This document shows positions 35,025-44,001 of a stretch of 64,000 bases of DNA, piece by piece. The DNA is taken from NCBI RefSeq assembly GCF_038396845.1, contig NZ_CP151587.1, forward strand, positions 1,958,001 to 2,022,000. The letters are read 5' to 3'. The notes under the pieces were generated by a model, which worked only from the letters and a program-made list of their open reading frames with translations, ran no database searches and was not told the origin of the DNA. Within the stretch, counting starts at the first letter, position 1. Each line of letters starts with the position of its first letter. The translations under genes were made by a program, and so were the position numbers. This DNA is from Gymnodinialimonas sp. 57CJ19 (GTDB lineage Bacteria > Pseudomonadota > Alphaproteobacteria > Rhodobacterales > Rhodobacteraceae).

Positions 35025-36584
35025 ATGGCCGAAGCCAAACCACCCCGCCGTCGCCGCGCCGGAGGCCGAGCTGCCGGGACCGCACGCGCAACCGCCCATG
35101 TGATCGACCAGCAGCCGTGGCGTTTGCCCCGCAACAACGACCGCCCGACCGAGCCGTTGGAAGCCGATGGCGTGCAGGCGTTGCACCGGGGGGCAATGCG
35201 AATTCTGTCAGAGATCGGGATCGAGTTTCTCAACGATGAGGCAGTGGGGTATCTGCGCGACGCGGGCTGCAAGGTTGAGGGTCAGAACGTCTTCTTTGAC
35301 CCTGAATTCGTGGAGGAGATGGTGGCAAAAGCGCCTGAGACCTTCACCATCACCCCGCGCAATCCGGAGCGGAAGCTGATCATGGGCGGCGATTACATGG
35401 TTTTCGGCAACGTCTCCTCTCCGCCCAATGCCTGGGACATGGAGCGCGGCAAGCGCCCCGGCGACATGGAGAGTTATGTCGAATTCATCAAGCTGACGCA
35501 GTATTTCAACTGCATCCACTTCGCGGGCGGTTATCCGGTGGAGCCGATTGACGTGCACGCCAGCGTGCGGCACCTCGATTGCCTGTACGAGAAATTAACC
35601 CTCACCGACAAAGTCGCTCACGCCTATTCCCTCGGGGCGGAGCGTGTTGATGATGTGATGGAGATGGTGCGCATCGCGGGCGGCCTGACTGACGCGGAAT
35701 TTGATGCGTCGCCCCGGATGTATACCAACATCAACTCTGTCTCGCCCTTGAAGCACGATTTCCCCATGCTCGATGGAGCGATGCGTTTGGCGCGGCGCGG
35801 GCAACCTGTGGTGGTGACGCCCTTCACCTTGGCCGGAGCCATGGCGCCGGTGACGCTGGCAGGCGCGGTGTCACTTAGCCTTGCGGAGGGGCTGGCCGCG
35901 ATTGCCCTGCTGCAGTGGATCGCGCCGGGCTGCCCGGTGGCGATTGGGACGTTTACCTCGAACGTCGATATGAAGTCGGGCGCGCCCGCCTTCGGCACGC
36001 CCGAATACATGCGCGCCACCCAGATGACCGGTCAGATGGCGCGGTTCTACGGCTTGCCGATGCGGGCCAGCGGCGTTTGCGCCGCGAATGTCCCCGACGG
36101 ACAAGCGATGTGGGAGACGTCCAATTCCCTTTGGTCTGGCGTGCAGGCGGGCGCCAACATGATCTACCATGCCGCCGGTTGGCTGGAGGGGGGGCTAATC
36201 GCGTCGCCCGAAAAGTTCGTGATGGATTGCGAGGTGATCCAGCAAATCCAGCGCTATTTTGAGCCGCAGATGACGGGCGTGTCCGAGGACGATCTGGGCT
36301 TCGACGCGATCAAGGAAGTGGGTCCCGGCGGCCACTATTTCGGCTGCCAGCACACCCAGGACCGCTATCAAGAGGCGTTCTACGGCCCCTTCCTGTCAGA
36401 TTGGCGCAACTTTGAAGCCTGGCGGCTGGATGGCGCCGTTTGGACAGCCGAACGCGCCCACAAAACCTACAAAGAAATCCTCGGAGAGTTCGAGGCACCG
36501 CCCATGGACGTGGCGATCAAAGATGAATTGGCGGATTTCGTGGCCCGTCGAAAATCCGAGGGCGGCGCGCCGACCGATTTCTAA
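35025..36584 (+). CDS. Trimethylamine methyltransferase (MttB) family protein, non-pyrrolysine
   Basis: A 519-residue corrinoid-dependent methyltransferase family protein. The basic N-terminus (PPRRRRAGGRAAG) is followed by the TIM-barrel: ILSEIGIEFLNDEAVGYLRDAGCKVEG, VTPFTLAGAMAPVTLAGAVSLSLAEGLAAIAL, and a C-terminal PGGHYFGCQHTQDRYQEAFYGPFLSDW. The frame contains no in-frame TAG, so it is not the pyrrolysine enzyme of methanogens. Relatives act on glycine betaine, proline betaine or carnitine; the substrate here is unknown. No corrinoid protein gene is adjacent. Strong AGAAGGAGG ribosome site 8 nt before ATG 35025. Confidence 0.9.
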   Translation: MAEAKPPRRRRAGGRAAGTARATAHVIDQQPWRLPRNNDRPTEPLEADGVQALHRGAMRILSEIGIEFLNDEAVGYLRDAGCKVEGQNVFFDPEFVEEMVAKAPETFTITPRNPERKLIMGGDYMVFGNVSSPPNAWDMERGKRPGDMESYVEFIKLTQYFNCIHFAGGYPVEPIDVHASVRHLDCLYEKLTLTDKVAHAYSLGAERVDDVMEMVRIAGGLTDAEFDASPRMYTNINSVSPLKHDFPMLDGAMRLARRGQPVVVTPFTLAGAMAPVTLAGAVSLSLAEGLAAIALLQWIAPGCPVAIGTFTSNVDMKSGAPAFGTPEYMRATQMTGQMARFYGLPMRASGVCAANVPDGQAMWETSNSLWSGVQAGANMIYHAAGWLEGGLIASPEKFVMDCEVIQQIQRYFEPQMTGVSEDDLGFDAIKEVGPGGHYFGCQHTQDRYQEAFYGPFLSDWRNFEAWRLDGAVWTAERAHKTYKEILGEFEAPPMDVAIKDELADFVARRKSEGGAPTDF

Positions 36585-36666
36585 TCTCTCGGGCGGCAAA
36601 GGGTTTGTTTACCTCTGTTCGCTAGGCTCTCCCTCAGGAGCCCCTTGAAGAGGATATAGTTGAGCC

Positions 36667-37254
36667 ATGCACGGGATGATCAATCGCGCGCTTCAAGGGT
36701 TCATCGTCGAAACCTACGGGAAAGACGTGTGGGCAGAGGTCCGGTCTGTCGCCGACCTTCGCTTTGATGAGTTTGAAGCCATGTTGCACTATGATGATGT
36801 GCTGACTGTGTCGTGCTTCGAAGCTTTGACCCGAATCGTGCATCAACCCGAGCTTTCGGTGTTGGAAGACCTGGGCACTTACCTGATCACCCACCCACCG
36901 CTGGACCCGCTGCGCCGTTTGCTTCGATTTGGTGGGGCAAGTTTTGCTGAATTTGTATTGTCCCTAGAGGAGTTAGCCGATCGAGGTCGCATGGCGATCC
37001 CGGACATAGAGGTGCCCGAAATCACCGTGCGCCAGATCGACGTGGCAGAGTATGAACTCATCGCCCATTGGCGGTTGCCGGGGATCGGAGCGCTTTTGTT
37101 GGGCTCCCTGCGCGCTATGGCAGATGACTACGGCGCCTTGGCGTTTTTGCGGTTCGTGTCCAGTGATAGCGGGGGGGATCGCCTCAATATCGTCATCCAC
37201 GACGCACATCACGCCGAAGGCCGGAACTTCGTCTTGGCCGAGGCGACTCTATGA
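36667..37254 (+). CDS. H-NOX (haem NO-binding) domain protein lacking the haem ligand
   Basis: A 195-residue protein with the H-NOX start MHGMINRALQGFIVETYGKD and the subsequent helical and beta segments. From memory of the T. tengcongensis H-NOX sequence, an ungapped alignment over the C-terminal half puts Ala104 where the proximal haem His stands (LEELAD for DEVHL). The haem-propionate motif YxSxR reads AHWRL (residues 133-137). GALLLGSLRAMADDYG after it matches the family well, so the fold is kept. ATG at 36667. Stop overlaps the diguanylate cyclase start (ATGA). It either binds haem differently, binds another ligand, or is a protein-protein module. Confidence 0.85.
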   Translation: MHGMINRALQGFIVETYGKDVWAEVRSVADLRFDEFEAMLHYDDVLTVSCFEALTRIVHQPELSVLEDLGTYLITHPPLDPLRRLLRFGGASFAEFVLSLEELADRGRMAIPDIEVPEITVRQIDVAEYELIAHWRLPGIGALLLGSLRAMADDYGALAFLRFVSSDSGGDRLNIVIHDAHHAEGRNFVLAEATL

Positions 37255-38288
37255 ATATTCGCACCTCGGATGCCGCCACTCGTCTCTCTTTGCCACTAGA
37301 GGTGCTGGACCTGTTGATGCCGATGCATGTGGTGCTGGATACTGACGGCTGCATCGCGCACGCGGGCCCGACGATCCTGAAAATTCTTGGCGACGCGCCC
37401 TTGACCGGTGTGCCATTGCTTGACGTTTTCGATCTCCGCCGCCCGGGCGGAATCAACAGTTTTGAGGATGTGAAGCACCGGGTCGGGCAACGGTTGTCAT
37501 TGGTGCCTCGGTCAGCGGATCATCTGCCTTTGCGGGGCGTGATTATGCCCTTGCGTGGGGATAAGGGGATGATCCTCGATATCTCGTTGGGGCTGTCATT
37601 CGCGCGGGCCGTGGCCGACTTTTCCCTAACCCTTCATGACTTTTCGCCTTGCGATCAGACGATTGAGCTTCTGTATCTGCATGAGGCGAACGCCTCCACC
37701 TCGCAATTGTCTCGCCATTTGTCGGAACGACTGCAAGCTGCCCATGCGGCAGCGCAGGAACAGGCACGAACCGATGTGCTGACCGGCCTTAAAAACCGCC
37801 GCGCGATGGATGATGAGTTGGAGCATCTGCTGATGGAGCGGAACCATGATTTCTCTCTCCTCCACCTGGATCTGGATTTGTTCAAACACGTGAACGACAC
37901 TTACGGCCATGCCGCAGGGGACGCCGTTTTGATGGAGGTGGGGCGCATCCTGACCGAGGAATTGCGCCGCTCCGATCTGCCCGCTCGCGTCGGCGGGGAT
38001 GAGTTTCTGGTGATCCTGCGCCCCGCGATGTCCGATGATGTTGCAGGAAGTGTCGCGGCACGGCTGATTGACCGGATCGAACAACCAATTCAGGTGGAAG
38101 ATACCCAATGCAGCGTGTCAGCCAGTGTGGGTATCGTATCAACCGATCAATACCGGACCCGCCCCTCGATTGAACAGGTGCTGGCGGACGTTGATGGCGC
38201 TTTGTATCAGGCCAAGAACGCTGGACGGGGGCGTTTTGTGATCTCGAACGGTGGCGGAAGAGTGCCTGTCGCGGCCCGACAACCGTGA
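37251..38288 (+). CDS. Diguanylate cyclase with H-NOX-associated N-terminal domain
   Basis: A 345-residue protein. The N-terminal part (about residues 12-130: LEVLDLLMPMHVVLDTDGCIAHAGPTILKIL, later ILDISLGLSFARAVADF) has the PAS-like HNOBA look of soluble guanylate cyclases. A coiled-coil linker follows (about 140-172), then a GGDEF domain with TDVLTGLKNRRAMD, HLDLDLFKHVND, active site GGDEF at 248-252 and I-site RRSD at 239-242. It should synthesise c-di-GMP with product feedback. It is coupled to the H-NOX gene by a 4-bp overlap, so the H-NOX protein is its likely input. Confidence 0.92.
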   Translation: MNIRTSDAATRLSLPLEVLDLLMPMHVVLDTDGCIAHAGPTILKILGDAPLTGVPLLDVFDLRRPGGINSFEDVKHRVGQRLSLVPRSADHLPLRGVIMPLRGDKGMILDISLGLSFARAVADFSLTLHDFSPCDQTIELLYLHEANASTSQLSRHLSERLQAAHAAAQEQARTDVLTGLKNRRAMDDELEHLLMERNHDFSLLHLDLDLFKHVNDTYGHAAGDAVLMEVGRILTEELRRSDLPARVGGDEFLVILRPAMSDDVAGSVAARLIDRIEQPIQVEDTQCSVSASVGIVSTDQYRTRPSIEQVLADVDGALYQAKNAGRGRFVISNGGGRVPVAARQP

Positions 38289-38310
38289 TCACGGGGCGGA
38301 GGTGCATTGC

Positions 38311-39765
38311 TCACCCGTGGTCAGCTTTGCGCAACTCTGCTTTCTGAACCTTACCCATCGCGTTGCGGGGCAATTCGTCCAGTATCCGTATATGGCGTGG
38401 GATCTTGAAGCGGGCCAACCTGTCTGAAAGCGCCTCGATGATCGCGGCGGCGTCGGTGATGCCCTCGGCCTCCAGCACCACAGCGGCGGCGACAGCTTCG
38501 CCCAAATCGGGGTGCGCCACCCCGTAGGCGGCGCTTTCGACGACGCCGGGCAGGGCGTCAATTTCGACCTCAACCTCTTTGGGATAAATGTTGAATCCAC
38601 CAGAGATCACCAAATCCTTTTCGCGCCCGACGATAGACACATAACCATCGGCGTCCATTTGGCCCAAATCCCCGGTGATGAACCACCCGTCCTTGGTGAA
38701 GCTTTCGTCCGTCTTCTCCGTGTTCCGCCAATAACCGGGGGTCACATTCGGCCCGCGTACTTCAATCCCGCCAATGCCCGCGTCGTCGCGGTTGGCAAGG
38801 CGCAGCGAAACGCCGGGGAGGGGGTGGCCAACGGTGCCCGCGCGGCGCTCGCCCTTGTAGGGGTTGGAGGTGATCATATTCGTCTCGGTCATGCCATATC
38901 GTTCCAAAATCGCATGGCCCGTCTGCGCTTCAAACGCTTTGTGGCTTTCCGCCAAAAGCGGCGCAGAGCCCGAGATGATCAGGCGCATGTGCGACAGGGA
39001 TGTACGGTCAAAGCGTGGGTCGCCGATCATTCTTGTATAAAAAGTCGGCACGCCCATGATCGTCGTGGCCTGCGGCACCAATTCCGCCAATTGATCGAGG
39101 TTGAACGAGGGGCAGAAAATCATCTGCCCGCCCACGGCAAGGATGACATTTGTGGCGACAAAAAGCCCGTGGGTGTGGAAGACGGGCAGGGCGTGCAACA
39201 GCACATCGTCCGCCGTGAATTGCCAGTGATCCTTCAGTGCAAGCGCGTTGGAGATCAGGTTATCGTGGGTCAGCATCGCCCCCTTGGAGCGTCCGGTCGT
39301 CCCCGAGGTGTAAAGGATCGCTGCCAAATCCTCTGATTGGCGTGGGACAGGCGCCATCGTCGCGCCGCCCGCATGCACCAGGTCGGCCGGTGCCGCGACA
39401 GCGACGCCACGCGCATTGGCGACGGGGCGGGCTGCTTGGGTTGTAGCGTCAAGGATCAGCAGAGCGGGTTCAGCGTCTTCTAGGAAATAATCCAATTCCG
39501 CCGGCGTATAGGCCGTGTTGAGGGGCACGAAAACCGCCCCCGCAGTGACCGTTGCCAGATACAGGATCAGCGCCTCGGGGGATTTTGCGATCTGGCACAG
39601 CACCCGGTCGCCGGGCGCAACACCCGTGGCGGCCAGCGCGGCGGCCGTGGTGGAAACGGACCTGCGCAACGCCCCGTAGCTCAACGGCGCGCCGCCGGGT
39701 TCGGTGAGAAAAACCGCTTCATCGGGCTGGTGGGTCAGAAGGGCGCTATGCAGTGGATTGGTCAT
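38311..39765 (-). CDS. matB: Malonyl-CoA synthetase (MatB-like AMP-forming ligase)
   Basis: Activates malonate to malonyl-CoA. The 484-residue ANL-superfamily enzyme has the P-loop ILYTSGTTGRSKGAMLTH, LHALPVFHTHGLFVATN, RYGMTETNMITSNPY, GWFITGDLGQMDADGYVSIVGREKDLVISGGFNIYPKEVE and the catalytic Lys in RNAMGKVQKAELR. The RxGMTETxMxxSNPYxGERRxGTVG and GGFNIYPKEVEVEIDxLPGV blocks are those of MatB. ATG at 39765 (MTNPLHSALL). The malonyl-CoA decarboxylase gene matA, often adjacent, is not seen here. Confidence 0.9.
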   Translation of the reverse strand: MTNPLHSALLTHQPDEAVFLTEPGGAPLSYGALRRSVSTTAAALAATGVAPGDRVLCQIAKSPEALILYLATVTAGAVFVPLNTAYTPAELDYFLEDAEPALLILDATTQAARPVANARGVAVAAPADLVHAGGATMAPVPRQSEDLAAILYTSGTTGRSKGAMLTHDNLISNALALKDHWQFTADDVLLHALPVFHTHGLFVATNVILAVGGQMIFCPSFNLDQLAELVPQATTIMGVPTFYTRMIGDPRFDRTSLSHMRLIISGSAPLLAESHKAFEAQTGHAILERYGMTETNMITSNPYKGERRAGTVGHPLPGVSLRLANRDDAGIGGIEVRGPNVTPGYWRNTEKTDESFTKDGWFITGDLGQMDADGYVSIVGREKDLVISGGFNIYPKEVEVEIDALPGVVESAAYGVAHPDLGEAVAAAVVLEAEGITDAAAIIEALSDRLARFKIPRHIRILDELPRNAMGKVQKAELRKADHG

Positions 39766-39900
39766 CGGCTCGTCTCTTGGGCACCCGATATGACGGGTGA
39801 GGGCTTCTGGTTGGCGTTGCAGAGCAATAAACCACTCCGCACAATATTGCGCCATGCCCTTTGACGACGCCAAAGCGCCGTGTTCCCGAAGTGGATGCCT

Positions 39901-42282
39901 CTACAGCAGGCTTTTCGCCCCCCAAACCTCTGCCATATAGCCTCGGATCGTTCGGTCGGACGAGAAATGGCCCGAGCCTGCGATATTGCGAAGGGCGAGG
40001 CGATGCCAGTGGGCTTGGTCTTTGTAAGCCGCATCCACATCGGCCTGCGCGGCGACGTAGGCATCAAAGTCTGAGGCCACCAGGAACGGATCGTGGTTCC
40101 AGGTCGCGTCGATAAGGCCATGATATCGTTTGGGTTCCTCAGCAGAGAAGCGGCCGTCGGCGATGATCTGCAAGACCTCGGCCAGCATCGGGCTTGCCAA
40201 AATCGCCTTGCGCCCGTGGTCGGCCACACCGTAGCGCGCCTGCACAGCGTCGGCGTCCATGCCGAACAGAAAGAAATTCTGGCCCCCAACACGTTCGCGG
40301 ATTTCAACATTGGCCCCGTCCAGCGTGCCAATCGTCAACGCCCCGTTCATGGTGAACTTCATGTTGCCCGTGCCCGACGCCTCTTTACCCGCCGTTGAAA
40401 TCTGCTCCGACAGGTCAGCGGCCGGGATCAGGCGTTGCGCCATCGAGACGTTGTAGTTGGCCGGATAGACCACCTTCAGCCGATCCCGCATCAGCGGATC
40501 GCTGTTAACAACGGCGGCTACATCATTGATAAGGCGAATAATATCTTTGGCGACCCAATAGCCGGGTGCTGCTTTGCCGCCGAAGATTTTGACCCGTGGC
40601 GTCCAATCTGCGTCTGGATTGTTACGGATCGCGTTCCAGCGATGGATCGTCTCAAACACATTGAGAAGCTGGCGCTTGTATTCGTGAATGCGCTTGATCT
40701 GCACATCGAACATGGCGTCGGGGTTCAGGGTCACCCCAACATTGGCGGCCACCCAGTCGGACAGCGCCACCTTGTTGGCGCGTTTGGCGGCTTGCAGACG
40801 TGCGATGACATCGGTGTCGTTCTCAAAGGCTGAAAGTTCGCCCAAACGGCCAAGGTCCGCCTCCCAACCGTCACCAATAACGTCAGTAATCAGACTGCTC
40901 AGGGCAGGGTTGGACAGGCGCATCCAGCGGCGCGGCGTCACGCCGTTTGTCTGGTTTAGGATACGCGCAGGGTAGGCGGCGTCGAGTTCTGCGAAGACCG
41001 TCAGCTTCATCAGGTCCGAATGCAGCGCGGAAACGCCGTTTACATGGGACGCCATGACAAAGGCCAAAGTGCCCATATGCACTTGATCTTGATGCACAAT
41101 CCCAAGGTGATCGGGACAGCCTGTTGCCACGCGATGCTCGGCATCAATGCGCTCGATTATCTGCATGTGGTGGGGCAGGACGCGGCCCATGAGCCAGGTT
41201 GACCAAGCCTCCAAAGCCTCGGGCAGAAGGGTGTGGTTGGTGTAGTTGAGGCAGCCCTGGGCGATGCGTTTGGCAGCGTCCCATTCCAGCCCGTGATCCA
41301 CCATAAGGAGCCGGATCATTTCAGGCCCCGCCAAGGCGGGGTGGGTATCGTTCATCTGGATGGCCACCTTTTCGGGCAGCAGGTTAAGGTCGTCATATTC
41401 GCTGAGGAACCGGCGCAACAGATCTTGCAAAGCGGCGGAGACAAGGAAGAATTCCTGCTTCAATCGCAGCTCTTTGCCACCGTCGGTGGCATCTTCGGGG
41501 TAGAGGACACGGGACAAGGTTCGGGCCAAAGCCTCGGGGTGGGCGGCGGCGGTGTGGTCGCCGGAATTGAACCGGTCGAGGTCAAAAAGCTCGGTCGGAT
41601 GCGCCCCCCAAAGGCGCAGGGTGTTGGCCCATTTGCCCTGCCAGCCCACTACGGGCGTATCATAGGCGCGGGCCAAAACGGTTTCCGCAGGCGTCCAGAC
41701 GCCATCCCAGACCGTGCCCTTGAAGGGGATGGTGTAGGCGGCTTCGGGGCGCTCGAACTCCCAAGGGTGGGGTTGGTTTAGCCAATCTTCAGGGGTTTCC
41801 ACCTGTCGCCCGCCCTCAAACCGTTGCCGGAAAAGCCCGTGTTCGTAGCGGATGCCATAGCCGAACGCGGGGCAGCCGATGGTGGACATGGATTCCAGGA
41901 AACACGCGGCCAGACGGCCCAAGCCGCCATTGCCAAGGGCGGCGTCGGGTTCATCCTCCACCACTTCAGCGAGCGAGATGCCATCCTCTGCCAAGACGCT
42001 GTCGATCTGTTCGTGAAGGCCAAGGTTAATCATCGCATCTTCCAGGATGCGGCCAATCAGAAACTCCATCGACAGGTAGTAAACGCGCTTTCCCTGTGCC
42101 TCGTAGGTGCGGCGCGTGGCGGCGAACCAAGGCTCCACTATCAGGTCGCGGACCGTGTAGCTGACAGCCATTCGCCAGTCATACAGGCTGGCGTGGGCTT
42201 TATCCTTGCCGATCGTAAACGTCAGATGTTGTGCGATGCGCGCGCGCATCCCATCGGAGGAGAGGTCTGACATAGCGTTCAT
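39901..42282 (-). CDS. glgP: Glycogen phosphorylase
   Basis: Releases glucose-1-phosphate from glycogen. The 793-residue protein is of the usual length. It shows RRTYEAQGKRVYYLSMEFLIGRILEDAMIN, LGNGGLGRLAACFLESM, QMNDTHPALAGPEMIRLL, TNGVTPRRWM, IKRIHEYKRQLLNV, and the PLP site EASGTGNMKFTMNGALTIGTLDGANVEI with its Lys. No regulatory phosphorylation site of the animal type is expected. Last gene of the glycogen cluster in transcription order, 87 bp after pgm. Confidence 0.98.
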   Translation of the reverse strand: MNAMSDLSSDGMRARIAQHLTFTIGKDKAHASLYDWRMAVSYTVRDLIVEPWFAATRRTYEAQGKRVYYLSMEFLIGRILEDAMINLGLHEQIDSVLAEDGISLAEVVEDEPDAALGNGGLGRLAACFLESMSTIGCPAFGYGIRYEHGLFRQRFEGGRQVETPEDWLNQPHPWEFERPEAAYTIPFKGTVWDGVWTPAETVLARAYDTPVVGWQGKWANTLRLWGAHPTELFDLDRFNSGDHTAAAHPEALARTLSRVLYPEDATDGGKELRLKQEFFLVSAALQDLLRRFLSEYDDLNLLPEKVAIQMNDTHPALAGPEMIRLLMVDHGLEWDAAKRIAQGCLNYTNHTLLPEALEAWSTWLMGRVLPHHMQIIERIDAEHRVATGCPDHLGIVHQDQVHMGTLAFVMASHVNGVSALHSDLMKLTVFAELDAAYPARILNQTNGVTPRRWMRLSNPALSSLITDVIGDGWEADLGRLGELSAFENDTDVIARLQAAKRANKVALSDWVAANVGVTLNPDAMFDVQIKRIHEYKRQLLNVFETIHRWNAIRNNPDADWTPRVKIFGGKAAPGYWVAKDIIRLINDVAAVVNSDPLMRDRLKVVYPANYNVSMAQRLIPAADLSEQISTAGKEASGTGNMKFTMNGALTIGTLDGANVEIRERVGGQNFFLFGMDADAVQARYGVADHGRKAILASPMLAEVLQIIADGRFSAEEPKRYHGLIDATWNHDPFLVASDFDAYVAAQADVDAAYKDQAHWHRLALRNIAGSGHFSSDRTIRGYMAEVWGAKSLL

Positions 42283-42369
42283 TGGGCCGTCCCTTTGTCG
42301 ATATCAGGGACGACTTGCCACGTTTTCGCGGAGGTTAACAGACAAAGGCACCGCTTTTGGGCCGCGCCC

Positions 42370-44001
42370 TTAGGTAATTACATTGGGCGCATCGCGCCCG
42401 GTCAGATTATGTAGATCGGAAAGCGTTAAAGCGGCGCTAACGACCGGGGCCAGCGCGTCTTGCGGCGATAGCGACAGGGCATCGGGGGCGGTCTCCAGAC
42501 GCTCCAGATAGACGCGGATCGTGGCCCCCACGGTGCCGGTCCCCGACAGGCGGAACACGGCCCGCGCGCCACCTTCAAAGCCGATGCGGATGCCTTGGGC
42601 TTCGGTGCGGGCACCGTCAACCGGATCGTCATAGGCGAATTCATCGGCAAAGTTCACCGTCAGCCCCGCAACCTCACGGCCCGGAAGGTTTGAAAGCTGC
42701 GCCCGCAGCCCATCCATGACGGCTTCGGCCTTGGCAGTTTCGATATCCTCGAAATCGTAACGCGTGTAGTAGCAGCGCCCGTAATCGCGCCAGAGCGCCT
42801 CCATGATCTGAGCGACGGATTGGCCGCTTTGCGCAAGGATGTTGAGCCACAACAAAACCGCCCATAGGCCGTCTTTCTCACGGACATGGTCCGATCCGGT
42901 GCCGGCGCTTTCCTCTCCGCATAGGGTCACACGGCCTGCGTCCAGAAGGTTGCCGAAGAACTTCCAGCCGGTGGGTGTCTCGTAGCTTTCGATCCCCTGG
43001 GCCGCTGCCACCCGGTCCACCGCGCCTGATGTTGGCATGGACCGAGCGACGCCCGCCAGACCCTTGGCGTAGGCCGGGGCGCGATGGGCGTGGGCGGCCA
43101 GAACCGCGAGGCTATCGGAGGGCGTGACGTATTGGTGTGGGCCGACCACCATGTTGCGGTCGCCGTCCCCATCGGACGCGGCGCCGAAATCGGGCGCATT
43201 GTCGCCGTACATCTCATCCATCAGGGTCTTGGCCCAAACGGGGTTGGGGTCCGGGTGGCCGCCGCCAAAGTCGGGCGAGGGGGTGCCGTTAATCACGGTG
43301 CCCTTCGCCGCGCCCAGAGTATCTTCCAAAATCGCCGTTGCGTATGGCCCGGTCACGGCGTGCATCGCGTCAAACCGCATCCGAAAGCCCGACGCAAAGA
43401 GCGCTCGGATCTTGTCGAAATCAAACAGGCTGTCCATCAACGCCGCGTAGTCGGTGACCGGGTCGACAATCTCGACGGACATCTCGCCCAAGGCTGTCTG
43501 GCCGATGGTGTTAAGGTCCACGTCGTCAGCCGTGGTAATGTGGTAGGCGCTGATCTTGGTTGTTGCCTCCACGATCTTGGCGTTCACGGCCTCTGATGCG
43601 GGGCCGCCATTGGCGCCGTTGAACTTAAGGCCAAAGTCCGCATCAATCCCGCCGGGGTTATGGCTGGCCGACAGGATAAAGCCCCCCGCCGTGCCCCGTT
43701 TACGGATCAGGTGGGATGCCGCAGGCGTCGATAGAACACCGCCCTGGCCCACAATCGCCCCCGCAGCGCCGTTGGCGGCCAACATGCGCAAGATCACCTG
43801 AATGGCCCGGTCGTTGAAGTATCGCCCGTCGCCGCCCACGACCAGGTTCTTGCCCGAAACGCCGCCAATGCCGTCGATGATCGACTGCACGTAGTTCTCG
43901 AGGAAATGGGGCTCCATAAACACGCGGGTCTTTTTGCGCAGACCACTGGTGCCGGGTTTCTGGCCCGCGATGGGCTGAGTGGCGACGGTGTCATGCTGCA
44001 T
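42370..44001 (-). CDS. pgm: Phosphoglucomutase
   Basis: Interconverts glucose-1-phosphate and glucose-6-phosphate, linking glycogen to central metabolism. The 543-residue alpha-D-phosphohexomutase carries the catalytic phosphoserine loop ILSASHNPGG, the metal-binding loop DGDGDRNM and the sugar-binding GEESAGTGSDH. The final RLSGTGTVGATIRVYLE forms the phosphate-binding domain. Form matches the PGM1-like bacterial type. ATG at 44001 (MQHDTVATQP) after AAGGATC; the frame upstream overlaps glgX and is not used. Overlaps the end of glgX by 11 bp. Confidence 0.97.
   Translation of the reverse strand: MQHDTVATQPIAGQKPGTSGLRKKTRVFMEPHFLENYVQSIIDGIGGVSGKNLVVGGDGRYFNDRAIQVILRMLAANGAAGAIVGQGGVLSTPAASHLIRKRGTAGGFILSASHNPGGIDADFGLKFNGANGGPASEAVNAKIVEATTKISAYHITTADDVDLNTIGQTALGEMSVEIVDPVTDYAALMDSLFDFDKIRALFASGFRMRFDAMHAVTGPYATAILEDTLGAAKGTVINGTPSPDFGGGHPDPNPVWAKTLMDEMYGDNAPDFGAASDGDGDRNMVVGPHQYVTPSDSLAVLAAHAHRAPAYAKGLAGVARSMPTSGAVDRVAAAQGIESYETPTGWKFFGNLLDAGRVTLCGEESAGTGSDHVREKDGLWAVLLWLNILAQSGQSVAQIMEALWRDYGRCYYTRYDFEDIETAKAEAVMDGLRAQLSNLPGREVAGLTVNFADEFAYDDPVDGARTEAQGIRIGFEGGARAVFRLSGTGTVGATIRVYLERLETAPDALSLSPQDALAPVVSAALTLSDLHNLTGRDAPNVIT

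Noticed and set aside
35025..36584. Possible pyrrolysine-containing MttB
   Set aside because: The whole frame is open without an in-frame TAG and no pyl genes are seen, so it is a non-pyrrolysine homologue.
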